Shown here in pieces: positions 17,131 through 25,135 of a stretch of 33,175 bases of DNA. A program made the position numbers and the translations under genes. A model generated the notes under the pieces. That model was not told where the DNA came from and ran no database searches. It saw only the letters and a list, made by a program, of their open reading frames with translations. Position 1 is the stretch's first letter. Each line of letters starts with the position of its first letter. The stretch is from Sulfuritalea sp. (GTDB taxonomy: Bacteria > Pseudomonadota > Gammaproteobacteria > Burkholderiales > Rhodocyclaceae). The DNA is taken from positions 1 to 33,175 of the forward strand of contig JAIPCS010000009.1 in NCBI GenBank assembly GCA_021738105.1, read 5' to 3'.

Positions 17131-17229
17131 CAATTCAGTCAGTCAGATTATTTTTCGAATAACAAGTCGCGACTCAGTTTGCGCTTGTTGCACCAAGTCA
17201 ATGCATGTTAGGGCGCCGCAGCGCAGAGA

Positions 17230-17251
17230 GGGAACATCGCTTGCTGTTCCC
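17230..17251. promoter_or_regulatory. Perfect 7-8-7 inverted repeat in the gfa promoter region
   Basis: GGGAACA and TGTTCCC are separated by 8 bases. This is an operator-like dyad 87-108 bases upstream of the gfa start. The regulator is not identifiable. Confidence 0.45.
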
Positions 17252-17253
17252 GG

Positions 17254-17267
17254 TTGATAACTATCGA
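17254..17267. promoter_or_regulatory. FNR-like box upstream of gfa
   Basis: TTGATAACTATCGA differs from the FNR/ANR consensus TTGAT-N4-ATCAA at one position. It lies 71 bases upstream of the gfa ATG, compatible with a class II site if transcription begins near 17302. This is a pattern match only. Confidence 0.35.
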
Positions 17268-17278
17268 ATGCCTGAGGC

Positions 17279-17298
17279 GATTTATCCCGATTTATCCC
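17279..17298. repeat. Perfect tandem repeat of a 10-mer upstream of gfa
   Basis: GATTTATCCC occurs twice in immediate tandem, 40-59 bases upstream of the gfa ATG. The 10-base period is about one helical turn, so both copies face the same side of the DNA, as with paired half-sites for an activator. Confidence 0.5.
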
Positions 17299-17337
17299 TT
17301 TGGTTACCACGTCCCGTAAGGGAGGAGGAAATGGCTC

Positions 17338-17910
17338 ATGAACAATTCTGTAAAGATTCATCCGGCGATAGATGGCGGCCCCTTACCGGCGCTGCCGGGT
17401 TTTGAAGGGGGGGTTCTTCACTGCAGATGCCCGTCGGACCGTGTTGAGGTCACTATCAGCGCACAGACCGCGCACAACCATGCTTGCGGCTGTAGCAAGT
17501 GCTGGAAGCCGGAAGGAGTCTTGTTCTCGCAAGTCGCTGTCGTCTCGCGTGACAAGCTCAAGGTAACAGCACACGAAGAGAAGTTGAAGATTGTCGATCC
17601 CAATGCCGCCATTCAACGTCACGCCTGCACCGGTTGTGGGGTACATATGTTCGGCCGGATCGAAAGCAAGGCCCATCCGTTCTATGGTCTTGATTTCGTT
17701 CATACGGAACTATCGGGTGTTCGCGGCTGGTCGCCGCCGGAATTTGCGGCTTTCGTTTCGTCGATTATTGAAACCGGCACGGATCCGGCGCAAATGCCTG
17801 CAATCCGAGCCCGCCTCAAAGAGCTTGGGCTGGAGCCTTACGACTGCTTGTCGCCGCCATTGATGGATGCCATATCGACCCACATTGCCAAGAGCAAGGC
17901 CGCGGCGTAA
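17338..17910 (+). CDS. gfa: S-(hydroxymethyl)glutathione synthase (glutathione-dependent formaldehyde-activating enzyme)
   Basis: Gfa speeds the condensation of formaldehyde with glutathione, giving the substrate of AdhC. The 190-residue protein has the family's zinc cysteines: C29 and C31 (LHCRCPSD), C50, C52 and C55 ([13 protein letters not shown]), C97 and C100 ([13 protein letters not shown]). The C-terminal part [20 protein letters not shown] is also typical. A GGAGGAGG stretch lies about 11 bases before the ATG at 17338; an ATG at 17331 is out of frame. It is convergent with fghA and adhC, which catalyse the next steps. Some workers regard Gfa as a glutathione carrier rather than a true enzyme. 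Confidence 0.95.
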   Translation: MNNSVKIHPAIDGGPLPALPGFEGGVLHCRCPSDRVEVTISAQTAHNHACGCSKCWKPEGVLFSQVAVVSRDKLKVTAHEEKLKIVDPNAAIQRHACTGCGVHMFGRIESKAHPFYGLDFVHTELSGVRGWSPPEFAAFVSSIIETGTDPAQMPAIRARLKELGLEPYDCLSPPLMDAISTHIAKSKAAA

Positions 17911-17917
17911 CCTGCGG

Positions 17918-17964
17918 ACAGGCAGGGCACGAAGCTGCCCCCCCCGGCTTCGCGCCTTGCCTGT
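17918..17964. terminator. Strong hairpin between convergent gfa and fghA
   Basis: An 18-bp stem pairs ACAGGCAGGGCACGAAGC with GCTTCGCGCCTTGCCTGT, with one mismatch and one G-U pair, around an 11-base C-rich loop. It fills the 102-base gap where gfa and fghA transcripts meet. Neither strand has a clear T run, so a bidirectional terminator or 3'-end protecting structure is inferred rather than a textbook intrinsic terminator. Confidence 0.6.
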
Positions 17965-18012
17965 GCTTGCCTAGCCTTGTACTTTGGCTGAACCTGTGTT
18001 TGTGATGAGGGC

Positions 18013-18870
18013 TTATTTGCCGTTCAGCAGGTTTCGCGCATGGAAGCGCAGATGATCCTCGATGAAACTGGCGATGAAGAAGTAGCTGTGATCGTATCCT
18101 TTCTGCATACGCAGATCGACTCCGACTCCAGCATCCTTACAAGCCTCCAGTAGTAGCTGAGGCATGAGCTGACCGTCAAGAAACTGGTCTTTGCTACCCT
18201 GATCAATCAGCAAAGGCGGCCCTTTCCATCCACGGGCCCTGATCAGCTCGGTAGCATCATAGTCACGCCATGTAGCGCGATCGGGGCCCAAATACCCGGT
18301 TAGTGCTTTTTCACCCCAGGGACACCGCATCGGTGAAGAAATAGGTGCAAATGCCGAAACCGACTTGTATACCTGAGGGCTTCGCAGAGCATGAATGAGC
18401 GCCCCGTGACCACCCATCGAATGTCCAAATATGCCGGTACGGGCGGGATCCACCAAAAAGTTGGCGGTGACCAGCCATGGTAATTCCTGCGCGATGTAGG
18501 AATACATATGGTAGTTCCTGGACCATGGCTTCTGAGTTGCGTTGACGTAAAAACCCGCACCCACGCCAAAATCGTAGCTATCTGAGTCACCCGGAATATC
18601 GAGTCCTCGCGGACTGGTATCAGGAGTAACAATAGCGATACCCAGCTCGGCTGCAACGCGTTGTGCACCGGCCTTCAAAATGAAATTTTCTTCGGTGCAA
18701 GTCAAACCCGAAAGCCAATACAGCACCGGTACCGGCGCCCCCCCAACAACTGCTTGTGGAGGCATGAATACGCCAAAGCGCATCGTACAACCGGTCTCCG
18801 GAGAGGCGTGGCTATATACACCTTGAATACCGTCAAAGCATTTGAACTGCGAGATCTTGGTAATAGTCAT
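18013..18870 (-). CDS. fghA: S-formylglutathione hydrolase
   Basis: This esterase-D-type alpha/beta hydrolase releases formate and glutathione from S-formylglutathione. In the 285-residue protein the catalytic triad is visible: S151 in FGHSMGGHGALI, D228 in QGSKDQFLD and H261 in GYDHSYFFI. The conserved YWLSGLTCTEENF (C58) is present. The start at 18870 begins MTITKISQFKCFDG; an in-frame codon 21 bases upstream adds only MGRRAEN. It follows adhC by 84 bases in the same direction and is surely transcribed with it. Confidence 0.96.
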   Translation of the reverse strand: MTITKISQFKCFDGIQGVYSHASPETGCTMRFGVFMPPQAVVGGAPVPVLYWLSGLTCTEENFILKAGAQRVAAELGIAIVTPDTSPRGLDIPGDSDSYDFGVGAGFYVNATQKPWSRNYHMYSYIAQELPWLVTANFLVDPARTGIFGHSMGGHGALIHALRSPQVYKSVSAFAPISSPMRCPWGEKALTGYLGPDRATWRDYDATELIRARGWKGPPLLIDQGSKDQFLDGQLMPQLLLEACKDAGVGVDLRMQKGYDHSYFFIASFIEDHLRFHARNLLNGK

Positions 18871-18954
18871 GTTTTCAGCTCGACGGCCCACGGCGATGCT
18901 GAAGGCTACCGAGACATCCTGGTAGTTTCTATAGATCGGTGAGCGGCCTGATTA

Positions 18955-20064
18955 CTAGAACGTTACGACGGACCGAATCGACTTGCCTTCATGCATCAGA
19001 TCGAAAGCATCATTTATTTTCTCCACGGGCATTACGTGGGTAATCAGGTCATCGATATTGATCTTGCCTTCCATGTACCAGTCGACAATTTTTGGCACAT
19101 CGGTACGCCCTCTGGCGCCGCCAAAAGCCGATCCCTTCCACACTCGACCCGTTACCAGTTGGAACGGCCTCGTCGAAATTTCCTGCCCGGCGCCGGCTAC
19201 GCCAACTATGGTGCTGGTACCCCAACCCTTGTGGCAGCACTCCAGCGCCTGGCGCATCAGGCTGACATTGCCGACGCATTCGAATGTGTGGTCGGCACCA
19301 CCTTTGGTGAGATTGACAAGGAAGGCAACAAGATCGCCCTCAACCTCCTTGGGATTGACAAAATGTGTCATTCCGAATTTTTCAGCCAACGCTTTCCGCC
19401 CCGGGTTTATATCGACACCAATGATCATCCCGGCGCCGACCATACGCGCTCCCTGAATGACGTTGAGGCCGATCCCGCCCAGGCCGAAGATCACCACATT
19501 GTCGCCCGCCTGCACCTTTGCAGTATTGATTACCGCACCAATGCCAGTGGTGACGCCACAGCCGATGTAGCAGACCTTGTCGAAAGGTGCATCCTCGCGA
19601 ATCTTGGCCACCGATATTTCGGGCATCACGGAATAATTGGCGAAGGTCGACGTTCCCATGTAATGAAAAACCGGCTTGCCGCCGAGGCTGAAGCGACTGG
19701 TACCGTCGGGCATCAGACCCTGGCCCTGCGTGGAGCGAATCGCTTGGCACAAATTGGTCTTCTGCGATAGGCAGTATTCGCACTGCCGGCATTCCGGGGT
19801 GTACAAAGGAATGACGTGATCACCAGGTTTGACACTGGTCACGCCGGAGCCCACTTCGACAACGATGCCGGCACCTTCATGGCCGAGAATCGCTGGAAAA
19901 ATTCCTTCGGGATCGTCGCCGGACAGAGTAAAGGCATCGGTATGACAAACCCCGCTAGCCTTTATCTCTACCAGCACTTCACCAGCCCTCGGGCCATCCA
20001 GTTCAACGGTTTCGATAGACAGTGGCGCTCCGGCCTTATGAGCGACAGCAGCTTTAACCTTCAT
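18955..20064 (-). CDS. adhC: S-(hydroxymethyl)glutathione dehydrogenase (class III alcohol dehydrogenase)
   Basis: This zinc enzyme oxidises S-hydroxymethylglutathione to S-formylglutathione with NAD+. It can also act as an NADH-dependent S-nitrosoglutathione reductase, relevant to nitrosative stress. The 369-residue protein shows catalytic zinc ligands C40 and H62-E63 (GHEGAGIV) with C169 (IGCGV), structural zinc C92, C95, C98 and C106, and the Rossmann GLGGIG at 194-199. SD GAGGAG precedes the ATG. A weak copy of the shared element lies 235 bases upstream. The next gene is fghA. Confidence 0.97.
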   Translation of the reverse strand: MKVKAAVAHKAGAPLSIETVELDGPRAGEVLVEIKASGVCHTDAFTLSGDDPEGIFPAILGHEGAGIVVEVGSGVTSVKPGDHVIPLYTPECRQCEYCLSQKTNLCQAIRSTQGQGLMPDGTSRFSLGGKPVFHYMGTSTFANYSVMPEISVAKIREDAPFDKVCYIGCGVTTGIGAVINTAKVQAGDNVVIFGLGGIGLNVIQGARMVGAGMIIGVDINPGRKALAEKFGMTHFVNPKEVEGDLVAFLVNLTKGGADHTFECVGNVSLMRQALECCHKGWGTSTIVGVAGAGQEISTRPFQLVTGRVWKGSAFGGARGRTDVPKIVDWYMEGKINIDDLITHVMPVEKINDAFDLMHEGKSIRSVVTF

Positions 20065-20317
20065 AATTTCTCCTCATTGATTCATGAATTATCCAGCCAA
20101 GAGCGAGCGCACAGTTTCAAGTCGGAAGGGCATCATCAAATCGTTCGTCGCGCCTTCTTTCAGCACAACGCACGCGCCCGCCACGCCGCCGCAATGTCTA
20201 AGCCCTGCCCGCCTCCCAACACTCTCAGTAGGAGTGAGAGACTACGATATGGCACTGTATCGGCTCTGCAGGACCTACGGAATTCGGATCATTCCAGTGC
20301 GCGTTAAGGGAAATCCC
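20065..20317. other. 253-base intergenic region upstream of adhC
   Basis: No gene is supported. It contains the adhC ribosome-binding site, a 10-bp palindrome ATTCATGAAT at 20080-20089, a small inverted repeat CTCTCA/TGAGAG (20222-20227 and 20235-20240) and most of the weak shared element. A plus-strand open frame crossing it continues antisense into the ATPase gene and is not credible. Confidence 0.6.
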
Positions 20318-20321
20318 CTAT
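20300..20321 (-). promoter_or_regulatory. Weak copy of the shared element upstream of adhC
   Basis: Read on the minus strand it is ATAGGGGATTTC followed by CCTTAACGCG. It matches the copy at 28176-28197 at 15 of 21 positions in the same register, but keeps only 8 of the 13 positions that are invariant in the three better copies. It overlaps the last codons of the ATPase gene and lies 235 bases upstream of adhC. It may be chance. Confidence 0.25.
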
Positions 20322-22753
20322 CTACCGATGTCGGTACCGGAACTGGAGGCCGGCGCCGGGGTAACCATTTCTGTGCCCGTTGCGCTGGACCGACCAGGGC
20401 CATCGGCCGAAGAAGATATGCCTCGACCTTCGGTCTTTTGGGATCCAGCCGGCCCAGTGTATGCGATTGGCCGGACTGCATTCCATACCACCAGCAAGCT
20501 GCTCGCCGACATCGCCAGCGCTGCAAATAGTGGATTCAGGAGTCCTGCCATTGCCAACGGGATTGCCACCGCGTTGTAGGCAAGCGCCCAGCCAAGGTTC
20601 TGCCGCACCCTGCGCCGGGTGGTACCAATCAGGCTTAGCGCGTCCAAAACGGTCCCCAAACGATTGCCTGGAATCACGATGTCGGCCGCTTCCGCGGCAA
20701 GCGACGCAGGTGCACCGAAAGCAATCCCCAGATCCGCCTCCGCTAATGCCGATGCGTCATTGCTGCCATCGCCCACCATGGCCACCGTACCTTTTGCTTT
20801 CAGACGCCGGATAACGGCGGCCTTTGCCTCGGGGGGAACGCCGGCATATACCTCGTCCACGCCATCCTCGTAGCCCCTCGGGTCTTCGGCCCCGGTCAAC
20901 AACACAACCCGAGTAGCCGCAGGCAGACTATCAATTATCTGCCGCCAGTCAGGACGCGGTTGATCCCTCGTGACTATCGCACCCTCGGCATAACCATTCC
21001 AGCCGACATAGGATATGACGCTCTGCACTGGCGCACGACTGGTAACTTGAGATCGCAGTGATTCCGGAATCGTCCATCCGAGCATCGCAAACAATTGCTT
21101 GCTGCCTACTGCCACACGCCGTCCGCCGACACTGGCCAAAGCGCCTTGGCCTGGATGGTTTTCAAAATCGCTAGCGGTCCGCTGCGAGTCAAGACGAGCG
21201 ATCGCTTCGGCAACCGGATGCGGTGAATGACGCTCTACAGCGGCAGCACGAGCAGAAACCTCCGGAGGACCTATCACGTCGACCACAGCCATGCCGCCTG
21301 TAGACAAGGTTCCGGTCTTGTCGAACACGACGATATCTATATTGCGTGCCTTTTCAAACAAGTCGGCACTGGACACGATAATTCCCCGACGCAAAGCAGA
21401 ACTGGTGGCGACAGCAGTGGTCAGTGGAATCGCCAGTCCAAATGTACAGGGGCAGGAGACGATCAACGTCGCCAGGCTTGCGAGAAGCGCGCTTTCGAGT
21501 GGCGCTCCGCTGATATAGAAGCCGATCCCGACCAGTAAAGCGAGCACAATGACTGCAGGTGCAAAAACGCGTGCGAGTCGATCGACACCGCTTTGAACGC
21601 CAGCAATAGAGCTTTGTGCATTCCATAATATTCGTGAGAGGCCTTCCAACCGGCACTCGGCCTGTGGTCCGATAGCGATTTCAAGCCTGCCTTCGAGTAG
21701 GACACTCCCTCCCCGCACTTTTTGACCTGGCCCGCGCCATACCGGGAATGGCTCGCCAGTTATGAGTGCCTCATTGACCGCCCCTTGTCCATCCACTATG
21801 ACGCCATCAACAGGGAGGGCTTCACCTTGACGAACATATACATGCTCTCCGGGCACAAGTTCTTCAAGATCACAAACAAGGTAGCTGCCGTCTCTCCTCA
21901 CACAAGCCTTGGGCACCCATGCCTGCATGAAACCTCTGAGTTCCTGCGTTGCACGAACCCTTTCGGTTTTCTCGAGAAACCTGCCTATGGTGATGATTGC
22001 AACCAGTGTTCCCGCAACTTCGAAATACAAGTCGATAGGATCGTGGAAGAGCTGAACTACGCTGTAGCAGTACGCTGACAAGATCGACAGGGCGATCAGG
22101 CAGTCCATGTTCAGAACCCGGGTACGAATGCCTGTCCAGGCTCCGCGCAGTATCGGAAATCCGACGTAAAAGACCAGAACCGATGTCTGAAAAAACAAAG
22201 CAATCGGCGTAAAAACAAATGCCAGCCAGCGAATTGACTCATAGTCGCTGGGCGTGGCAAATCCGCCATGAATCGGATAGACGAAAAGCAAGGTCATCAT
22301 CATCACAGCGGAAGCCAGAATCCCTCCTGTCAGAAGTCGTAACAGATCCTGTCTTTCGTCATACTCTGGTGCCTCTTCACCACGCAGCCTGGCACGATAA
22401 CCGTTGCGGCTAAGCATGGAGGGCAATTCCGACTCGGTGATTAGCTCTGGGTCAAAGACAATTTTCGCAGACGATGTCGCGTAGCTTGAAGTCGCCGAGT
22501 GAATTCCAGGAGTACTCAACGCGATCCTTGAAATGAGGAATTCGCAGGAAGCGCAGTGCATTCCTTCGATCCAGAGATAGGCCTCCTTGCCCAACAGTGG
22601 TGGTGGAGCAACGCGAACAGCCTCCTGATCCGTGACCAAGACTCCATCACCAAAACTGCGATAGACCTCGCAACATCCATAGCAACAGAAGCCATGACCA
22701 TCGCCCACTATCGGTGGACTAGGAGTCAGCAGGCCACAGAGTTTGCATTGCAT
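20318..22753 (-). CDS. Cu+-exporting P1B-type ATPase of the FixI/CcoI/CtpA kind
   Basis: An 811-residue heavy-metal ATPase that moves Cu+ out of the cytoplasm. FixI/CcoI-type members supply copper to heme-copper oxidases. The N-terminus has an extra Cys-rich metal-binding part (C3, C6, C23, C24, C27, C28) and then a heavy-metal domain with GMHCASC (C67, C70). Further motifs are TGEP (332-335), the intramembrane CPC (434-436), phosphorylated D478 in FDKTGT, SPHP and GDGSNDASALAEADLG. The last helices carry YN and MSASS, as expected for Cu+ specificity. The intramembrane site reads CPCTFGL rather than CPCALGL. A Ser/Gly/Thr-rich tail of about 45 residues ends the protein. A terminator separates it from the heme-copper genes, so it has its own promoter. 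Confidence 0.9.
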   Translation of the reverse strand: MQCKLCGLLTPSPPIVGDGHGFCCYGCCEVYRSFGDGVLVTDQEAVRVAPPPLLGKEAYLWIEGMHCASCEFLISRIALSTPGIHSATSSYATSSAKIVFDPELITESELPSMLSRNGYRARLRGEEAPEYDERQDLLRLLTGGILASAVMMMTLLFVYPIHGGFATPSDYESIRWLAFVFTPIALFFQTSVLVFYVGFPILRGAWTGIRTRVLNMDCLIALSILSAYCYSVVQLFHDPIDLYFEVAGTLVAIITIGRFLEKTERVRATQELRGFMQAWVPKACVRRDGSYLVCDLEELVPGEHVYVRQGEALPVDGVIVDGQGAVNEALITGEPFPVWRGPGQKVRGGSVLLEGRLEIAIGPQAECRLEGLSRILWNAQSSIAGVQSGVDRLARVFAPAVIVLALLVGIGFYISGAPLESALLASLATLIVSCPCTFGLAIPLTTAVATSSALRRGIIVSSADLFEKARNIDIVVFDKTGTLSTGGMAVVDVIGPPEVSARAAAVERHSPHPVAEAIARLDSQRTASDFENHPGQGALASVGGRRVAVGSKQLFAMLGWTIPESLRSQVTSRAPVQSVISYVGWNGYAEGAIVTRDQPRPDWRQIIDSLPAATRVVLLTGAEDPRGYEDGVDEVYAGVPPEAKAAVIRRLKAKGTVAMVGDGSNDASALAEADLGIAFGAPASLAAEAADIVIPGNRLGTVLDALSLIGTTRRRVRQNLGWALAYNAVAIPLAMAGLLNPLFAALAMSASSLLVVWNAVRPIAYTGPAGSQKTEGRGISSSADGPGRSSATGTEMVTPAPASSSGTDIGR

Positions 22754-22828
22754 CGCGTTCCTCGTACTTAATACGTAAAGTCATCAGACGCACCTGCCCT
22801 TGACCCATGCCATCGAGAACCCTGAAAT

Positions 22829-22854
22829 GAAAACGTCCGCGTTGCCGCGGACGT
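22829..22854 (-). terminator. Rho-independent terminator after the heme-copper subunit I gene
   Basis: A perfect 9-bp stem (ACGTCCGCG with CGCGGACGT, 4-base loop) is followed, in the minus-strand direction, by TTTTCATTTC. It lies 27 bases after the stop of the subunit I gene and ends the two-gene operon before the ATPase gene. Confidence 0.85.
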
Positions 22855-22880
22855 CTATCACTATTCTTCCGCAGTCTTGA

Positions 22881-24413
22881 CTACGCCGCCACCGGCTGAC
22901 GACCGATGGCCACACTGAGATCTCTTGATTTCAGGAGACTATACGCATATACGACAAATGCGGCACCGAGAATCAAGCCGAAGAACAAGGTCAGGTTGCC
23001 GTAGATCATCCATCCCTCCTGGTTCCAGGCGGCGAAGCGCCTTGGCATCCCTGCCGAACCGCCGGCCAGCATCGCCAGCGCCGCACCAAAGCTGCCAACG
23101 GTGAAGAGACGGACGAACCACCAGCCAGCTGTCGGGTCAAGTTTGCGGCCCGTCATTACGGGATAGTGATGATAGAGAACTCCCATCCACATGAGTGCCA
23201 TGGCGAGAATCACAGTCATGGTATGGCCGCTTTGCCACATCGTGCCGTGTAACTGGTATGACCAGGCGATATTGGACGTAACAATTGCACTGGCTCCATC
23301 GAGGATGTAGAGCGCCCAACCCGCCAGCACGGTGATGATGCCGGGTTCCGCGCGCAGCCCATGCTGCCAGATCGTGGCGAAAACCGTGAATATGCTCAGT
23401 GCCGCACCGATGCCGGTACCCCAACTCATGATGTTGCCCCAATAGGAAAGGGCGGCCGGCTGGTTGGGATAGAAGGTGATGAAGTGATGCAGAAACGATG
23501 TGACCGAGGTCAGCAGCAGTATCCACAGAGCCAGATTGGCGAGCTTGTTGCTGAACAACTTGCGAGTTCCGTCGGCAAGATACAGCGGTAGAGTCGCGTA
23601 CATCGCGCTGGTTACCATCAGTGCCATGGCTTCCATCATGTTATGGGCAAAGATGTAGAAGCTGTATTGAAACACTATCGGCTGGGCAGCCCATGCAGCC
23701 ATGCTCATCGGGATCGCGCCGTAAAGTGCAAGCAATAGTGTCGTACCGACAACGACCAGAGGTGTACCGGCGATCAATAGTGTCAAAGCCGCCAATACCA
23801 TGCCCAGCATTCCCGGATCATTGAGCGAGCGTTCGGACAAGACAAGCTCCGGCTGTTTCTTGCCGAAAAACAGCATCTTCAGAACGAGAATCGGATAGAA
23901 CAAAATCATGCTGGCAAGAACGAGATAGATACCGGTGAATCCGACAATCACTGTGGTCATGCTCCAGATGCCCATCTGAGCACCGACCAGTGGCAGCGGA
24001 AACATTACAACCAAACTGACTTTGAACCCCATTAGAACTGCCACCGTCAAGATGGCAGCACCGAGATTCATTGTAATGAAGGTCAGAGCCGGCAAGATGC
24101 CCGTCACCGGCTTGCCTACACAACCTCCTGAACGATGCAGGCCGACGCCGACCATGAGTTGAAAGCCGAAGGGAAACGCGAGCGCAGCACCATGCAGAGT
24201 CAGCGCGGTATAGAACCAGTCGGTATTGAGATCGAAAATCTGCGTCACGGGCATGGCGACACCCAACAGGCCTGCAACCGCCAACCAGATGAATGACGCC
24301 ATGATCATCAGCGCCGGCCAGGCATTGATATCCTCAAGGCCGGTACTCTTATCCACGCTGAACATCCTGCCGAATATCGGCGTGTTTTGAACGAGTGTGC
24401 TTGCGATACTCAT
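22881..24413 (-). CDS. Heme-copper oxidoreductase subunit I with NO-reductase-like active site
   Basis: A 510-residue membrane protein with about 12 helices. Aligned by eye to cytochrome oxidase subunit I: H74 (LTLHGAALAF) is the helix II low-spin-heme ligand; H257 and the pair H309-H310 (SFLHHFITFY) are CuB ligands; H397 is the high-spin-heme ligand, 8 residues after H389, as with H368 and H376 in the bovine enzyme. Two key positions differ. The helix VI motif HPEVY is replaced by HNMME, so the cross-linked tyrosine becomes E261, which resembles the H-x3-E of NO reductases. The usual HxH in helix X is H-T-M, so M399 stands where the second low-spin-heme histidine should be. I infer an NO reductase, perhaps of the sNOR type known from ammonia oxidisers, rather than an O2 reductase. 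It has a strong SD (GGAGGAGG) and lies 28 bases after the subunit II gene. Confidence 0.8.
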   Translation of the reverse strand: MSIASTLVQNTPIFGRMFSVDKSTGLEDINAWPALMIMASFIWLAVAGLLGVAMPVTQIFDLNTDWFYTALTLHGAALAFPFGFQLMVGVGLHRSGGCVGKPVTGILPALTFITMNLGAAILTVAVLMGFKVSLVVMFPLPLVGAQMGIWSMTTVIVGFTGIYLVLASMILFYPILVLKMLFFGKKQPELVLSERSLNDPGMLGMVLAALTLLIAGTPLVVVGTTLLLALYGAIPMSMAAWAAQPIVFQYSFYIFAHNMMEAMALMVTSAMYATLPLYLADGTRKLFSNKLANLALWILLLTSVTSFLHHFITFYPNQPAALSYWGNIMSWGTGIGAALSIFTVFATIWQHGLRAEPGIITVLAGWALYILDGASAIVTSNIAWSYQLHGTMWQSGHTMTVILAMALMWMGVLYHHYPVMTGRKLDPTAGWWFVRLFTVGSFGAALAMLAGGSAGMPRRFAAWNQEGWMIYGNLTLFFGLILGAAFVVYAYSLLKSRDLSVAIGRQPVAA

Positions 24414-24441
24414 ATTGAATCCTCCTCCGCGGCGAATGCGC

Positions 24442-25005
24442 TCAATTGCTCTTGACTACAGTCAGCTCGTCCTGCATTGCGTGATGCGCGATACCGCAAT
24501 ACTCGAGGCAACGAACCTTGTAAGTGCCGGGATCTTTAAAGGTATGGACCACGGTCGTCGGCTGTTTTAAACCATCCATCAGCAGCATCGTGAACAGCAT
24601 TCTGCCGTCAGGGTGATATACGGCAAAACCGTGCTGGGTATCGACACTCCGTCCGGAAAAGCGCACCGGGCGTCCGGCTTCAAGCTCGCGGCTCGACATG
24701 TCATAACCCCAGGATTTCGCCGTCACATCGATTTCCTGAAACGGCTGCCCATTGGTTGCAGCGCGCGCCTCGGCGATATACGGCATGTACTTGAGGCTAC
24801 CCAGATTTATACCGACAAAAATCACGAACACGAAGGTAAGCCAGATACCCTCCATCCGTGAAAGCGTCTTCACCGGCGTTGTGCCCGGCCCGGTATCGAA
24901 TACGCTTTTCCTGTAGACAATGTAGGCAAGCATCGCCGCAAACGGCACCAGCATAAACAGCGTCACCCAGAACGCCCCCCAGCCGGAAAACAGGAAGTCC
25001 TGCAT
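24442..25005 (-). CDS. Heme-copper oxidoreductase subunit II with complete CuA site
   Basis: A 187-residue protein with two transmembrane helices (about 13-32 and 53-72) and a C-terminal periplasmic cupredoxin domain. All CuA ligands are present: H125 (DTQHGFAVYH), then C166, E168 backbone, C170, H174 and M177 in RCLEYCGIAHHAM. It should therefore take electrons from a periplasmic cytochrome c or cupredoxin and pass them to subunit I. At 187 residues it is shorter than typical CoxB and lacks a signal peptide, heme c motif or lipobox. A strong AGAGGAG precedes the ATG. It is the first gene of a two-gene operon, divergent from the heme O synthase gene. Confidence 0.88.
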   Translation of the reverse strand: MQDFLFSGWGAFWVTLFMLVPFAAMLAYIVYRKSVFDTGPGTTPVKTLSRMEGIWLTFVFVIFVGINLGSLKYMPYIAEARAATNGQPFQEIDVTAKSWGYDMSSRELEAGRPVRFSGRSVDTQHGFAVYHPDGRMLFTMLLMDGLKQPTTVVHTFKDPGTYKVRCLEYCGIAHHAMQDELTVVKSN

Positions 25006-25099
25006 ATTTTTTCTCCTCTTGTGGTCGATCGGCGCGACGAATCCAGACTATCGCGTTGGTGCCCTATGGTTACAGCTCGTTTCCACGGGCACCCTGTTC

Positions 25100-25117
25100 T
25101 ATTGTTGGCGAACAATA
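25100..25117. promoter_or_regulatory. CRP/FNR-family-like palindrome
   Basis: TATTGTTGGCGAACAATA is a perfect 7-4-7 inverted repeat. Its core TTGTT-GGCG-AACAA has the TTG-N8-CAA layout bound by FNR, DNR and NnrR regulators of anaerobic and NO metabolism, though the usual half-site is TTGAT. It is 95 bases upstream of the subunit II start. Confidence 0.5.
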
Positions 25118-25135
25118 TGCCTAGCAGGCGTTACC

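Larger units (their letters stand above)
16981..17337. other. 357-base divergent intergenic region between aroC and gfa
   Basis: No gene is supported here; a 72-codon frame on the minus strand lacks a ribosome-binding site and overlaps gfa. The stretch instead holds several ordered elements, entered separately: two abutting hairpins near aroC, a copy of the shared 22-bp element, an inverted repeat, an FNR-like box and a perfect tandem repeat near gfa. A 10-bp palindrome AGTCGCGACT also lies at 17165-17174. Confidence 0.75.

Noticed and set aside
17230..17251. LexA-type SOS box
   Set aside because: GAAC and GTTC are there, but the 10-base spacing fits neither the GTTC-N7-GTTC nor the short palindromic form, and gfa is not an SOS gene.
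17143..17361. 72-codon minus-strand frame in the aroC-gfa gap
   Set aside because: It has no ribosome-binding site, overlaps gfa, resembles no family and covers the regulatory elements described.
20084..20530. Plus-strand 148-codon frame in the adhC-ATPase gap, including an internal ATG at 20253
   Set aside because: Its second half is antisense to the ATPase gene, its composition is unlike a protein and the SD spacing is poor.
22881..24413. Ordinary aa3 or cbb3 cytochrome c oxidase subunit I
   Set aside because: The catalytic tyrosine motif is absent, one low-spin-heme His is replaced by Met, and no CcoO/CcoP or CoxC genes are adjacent.
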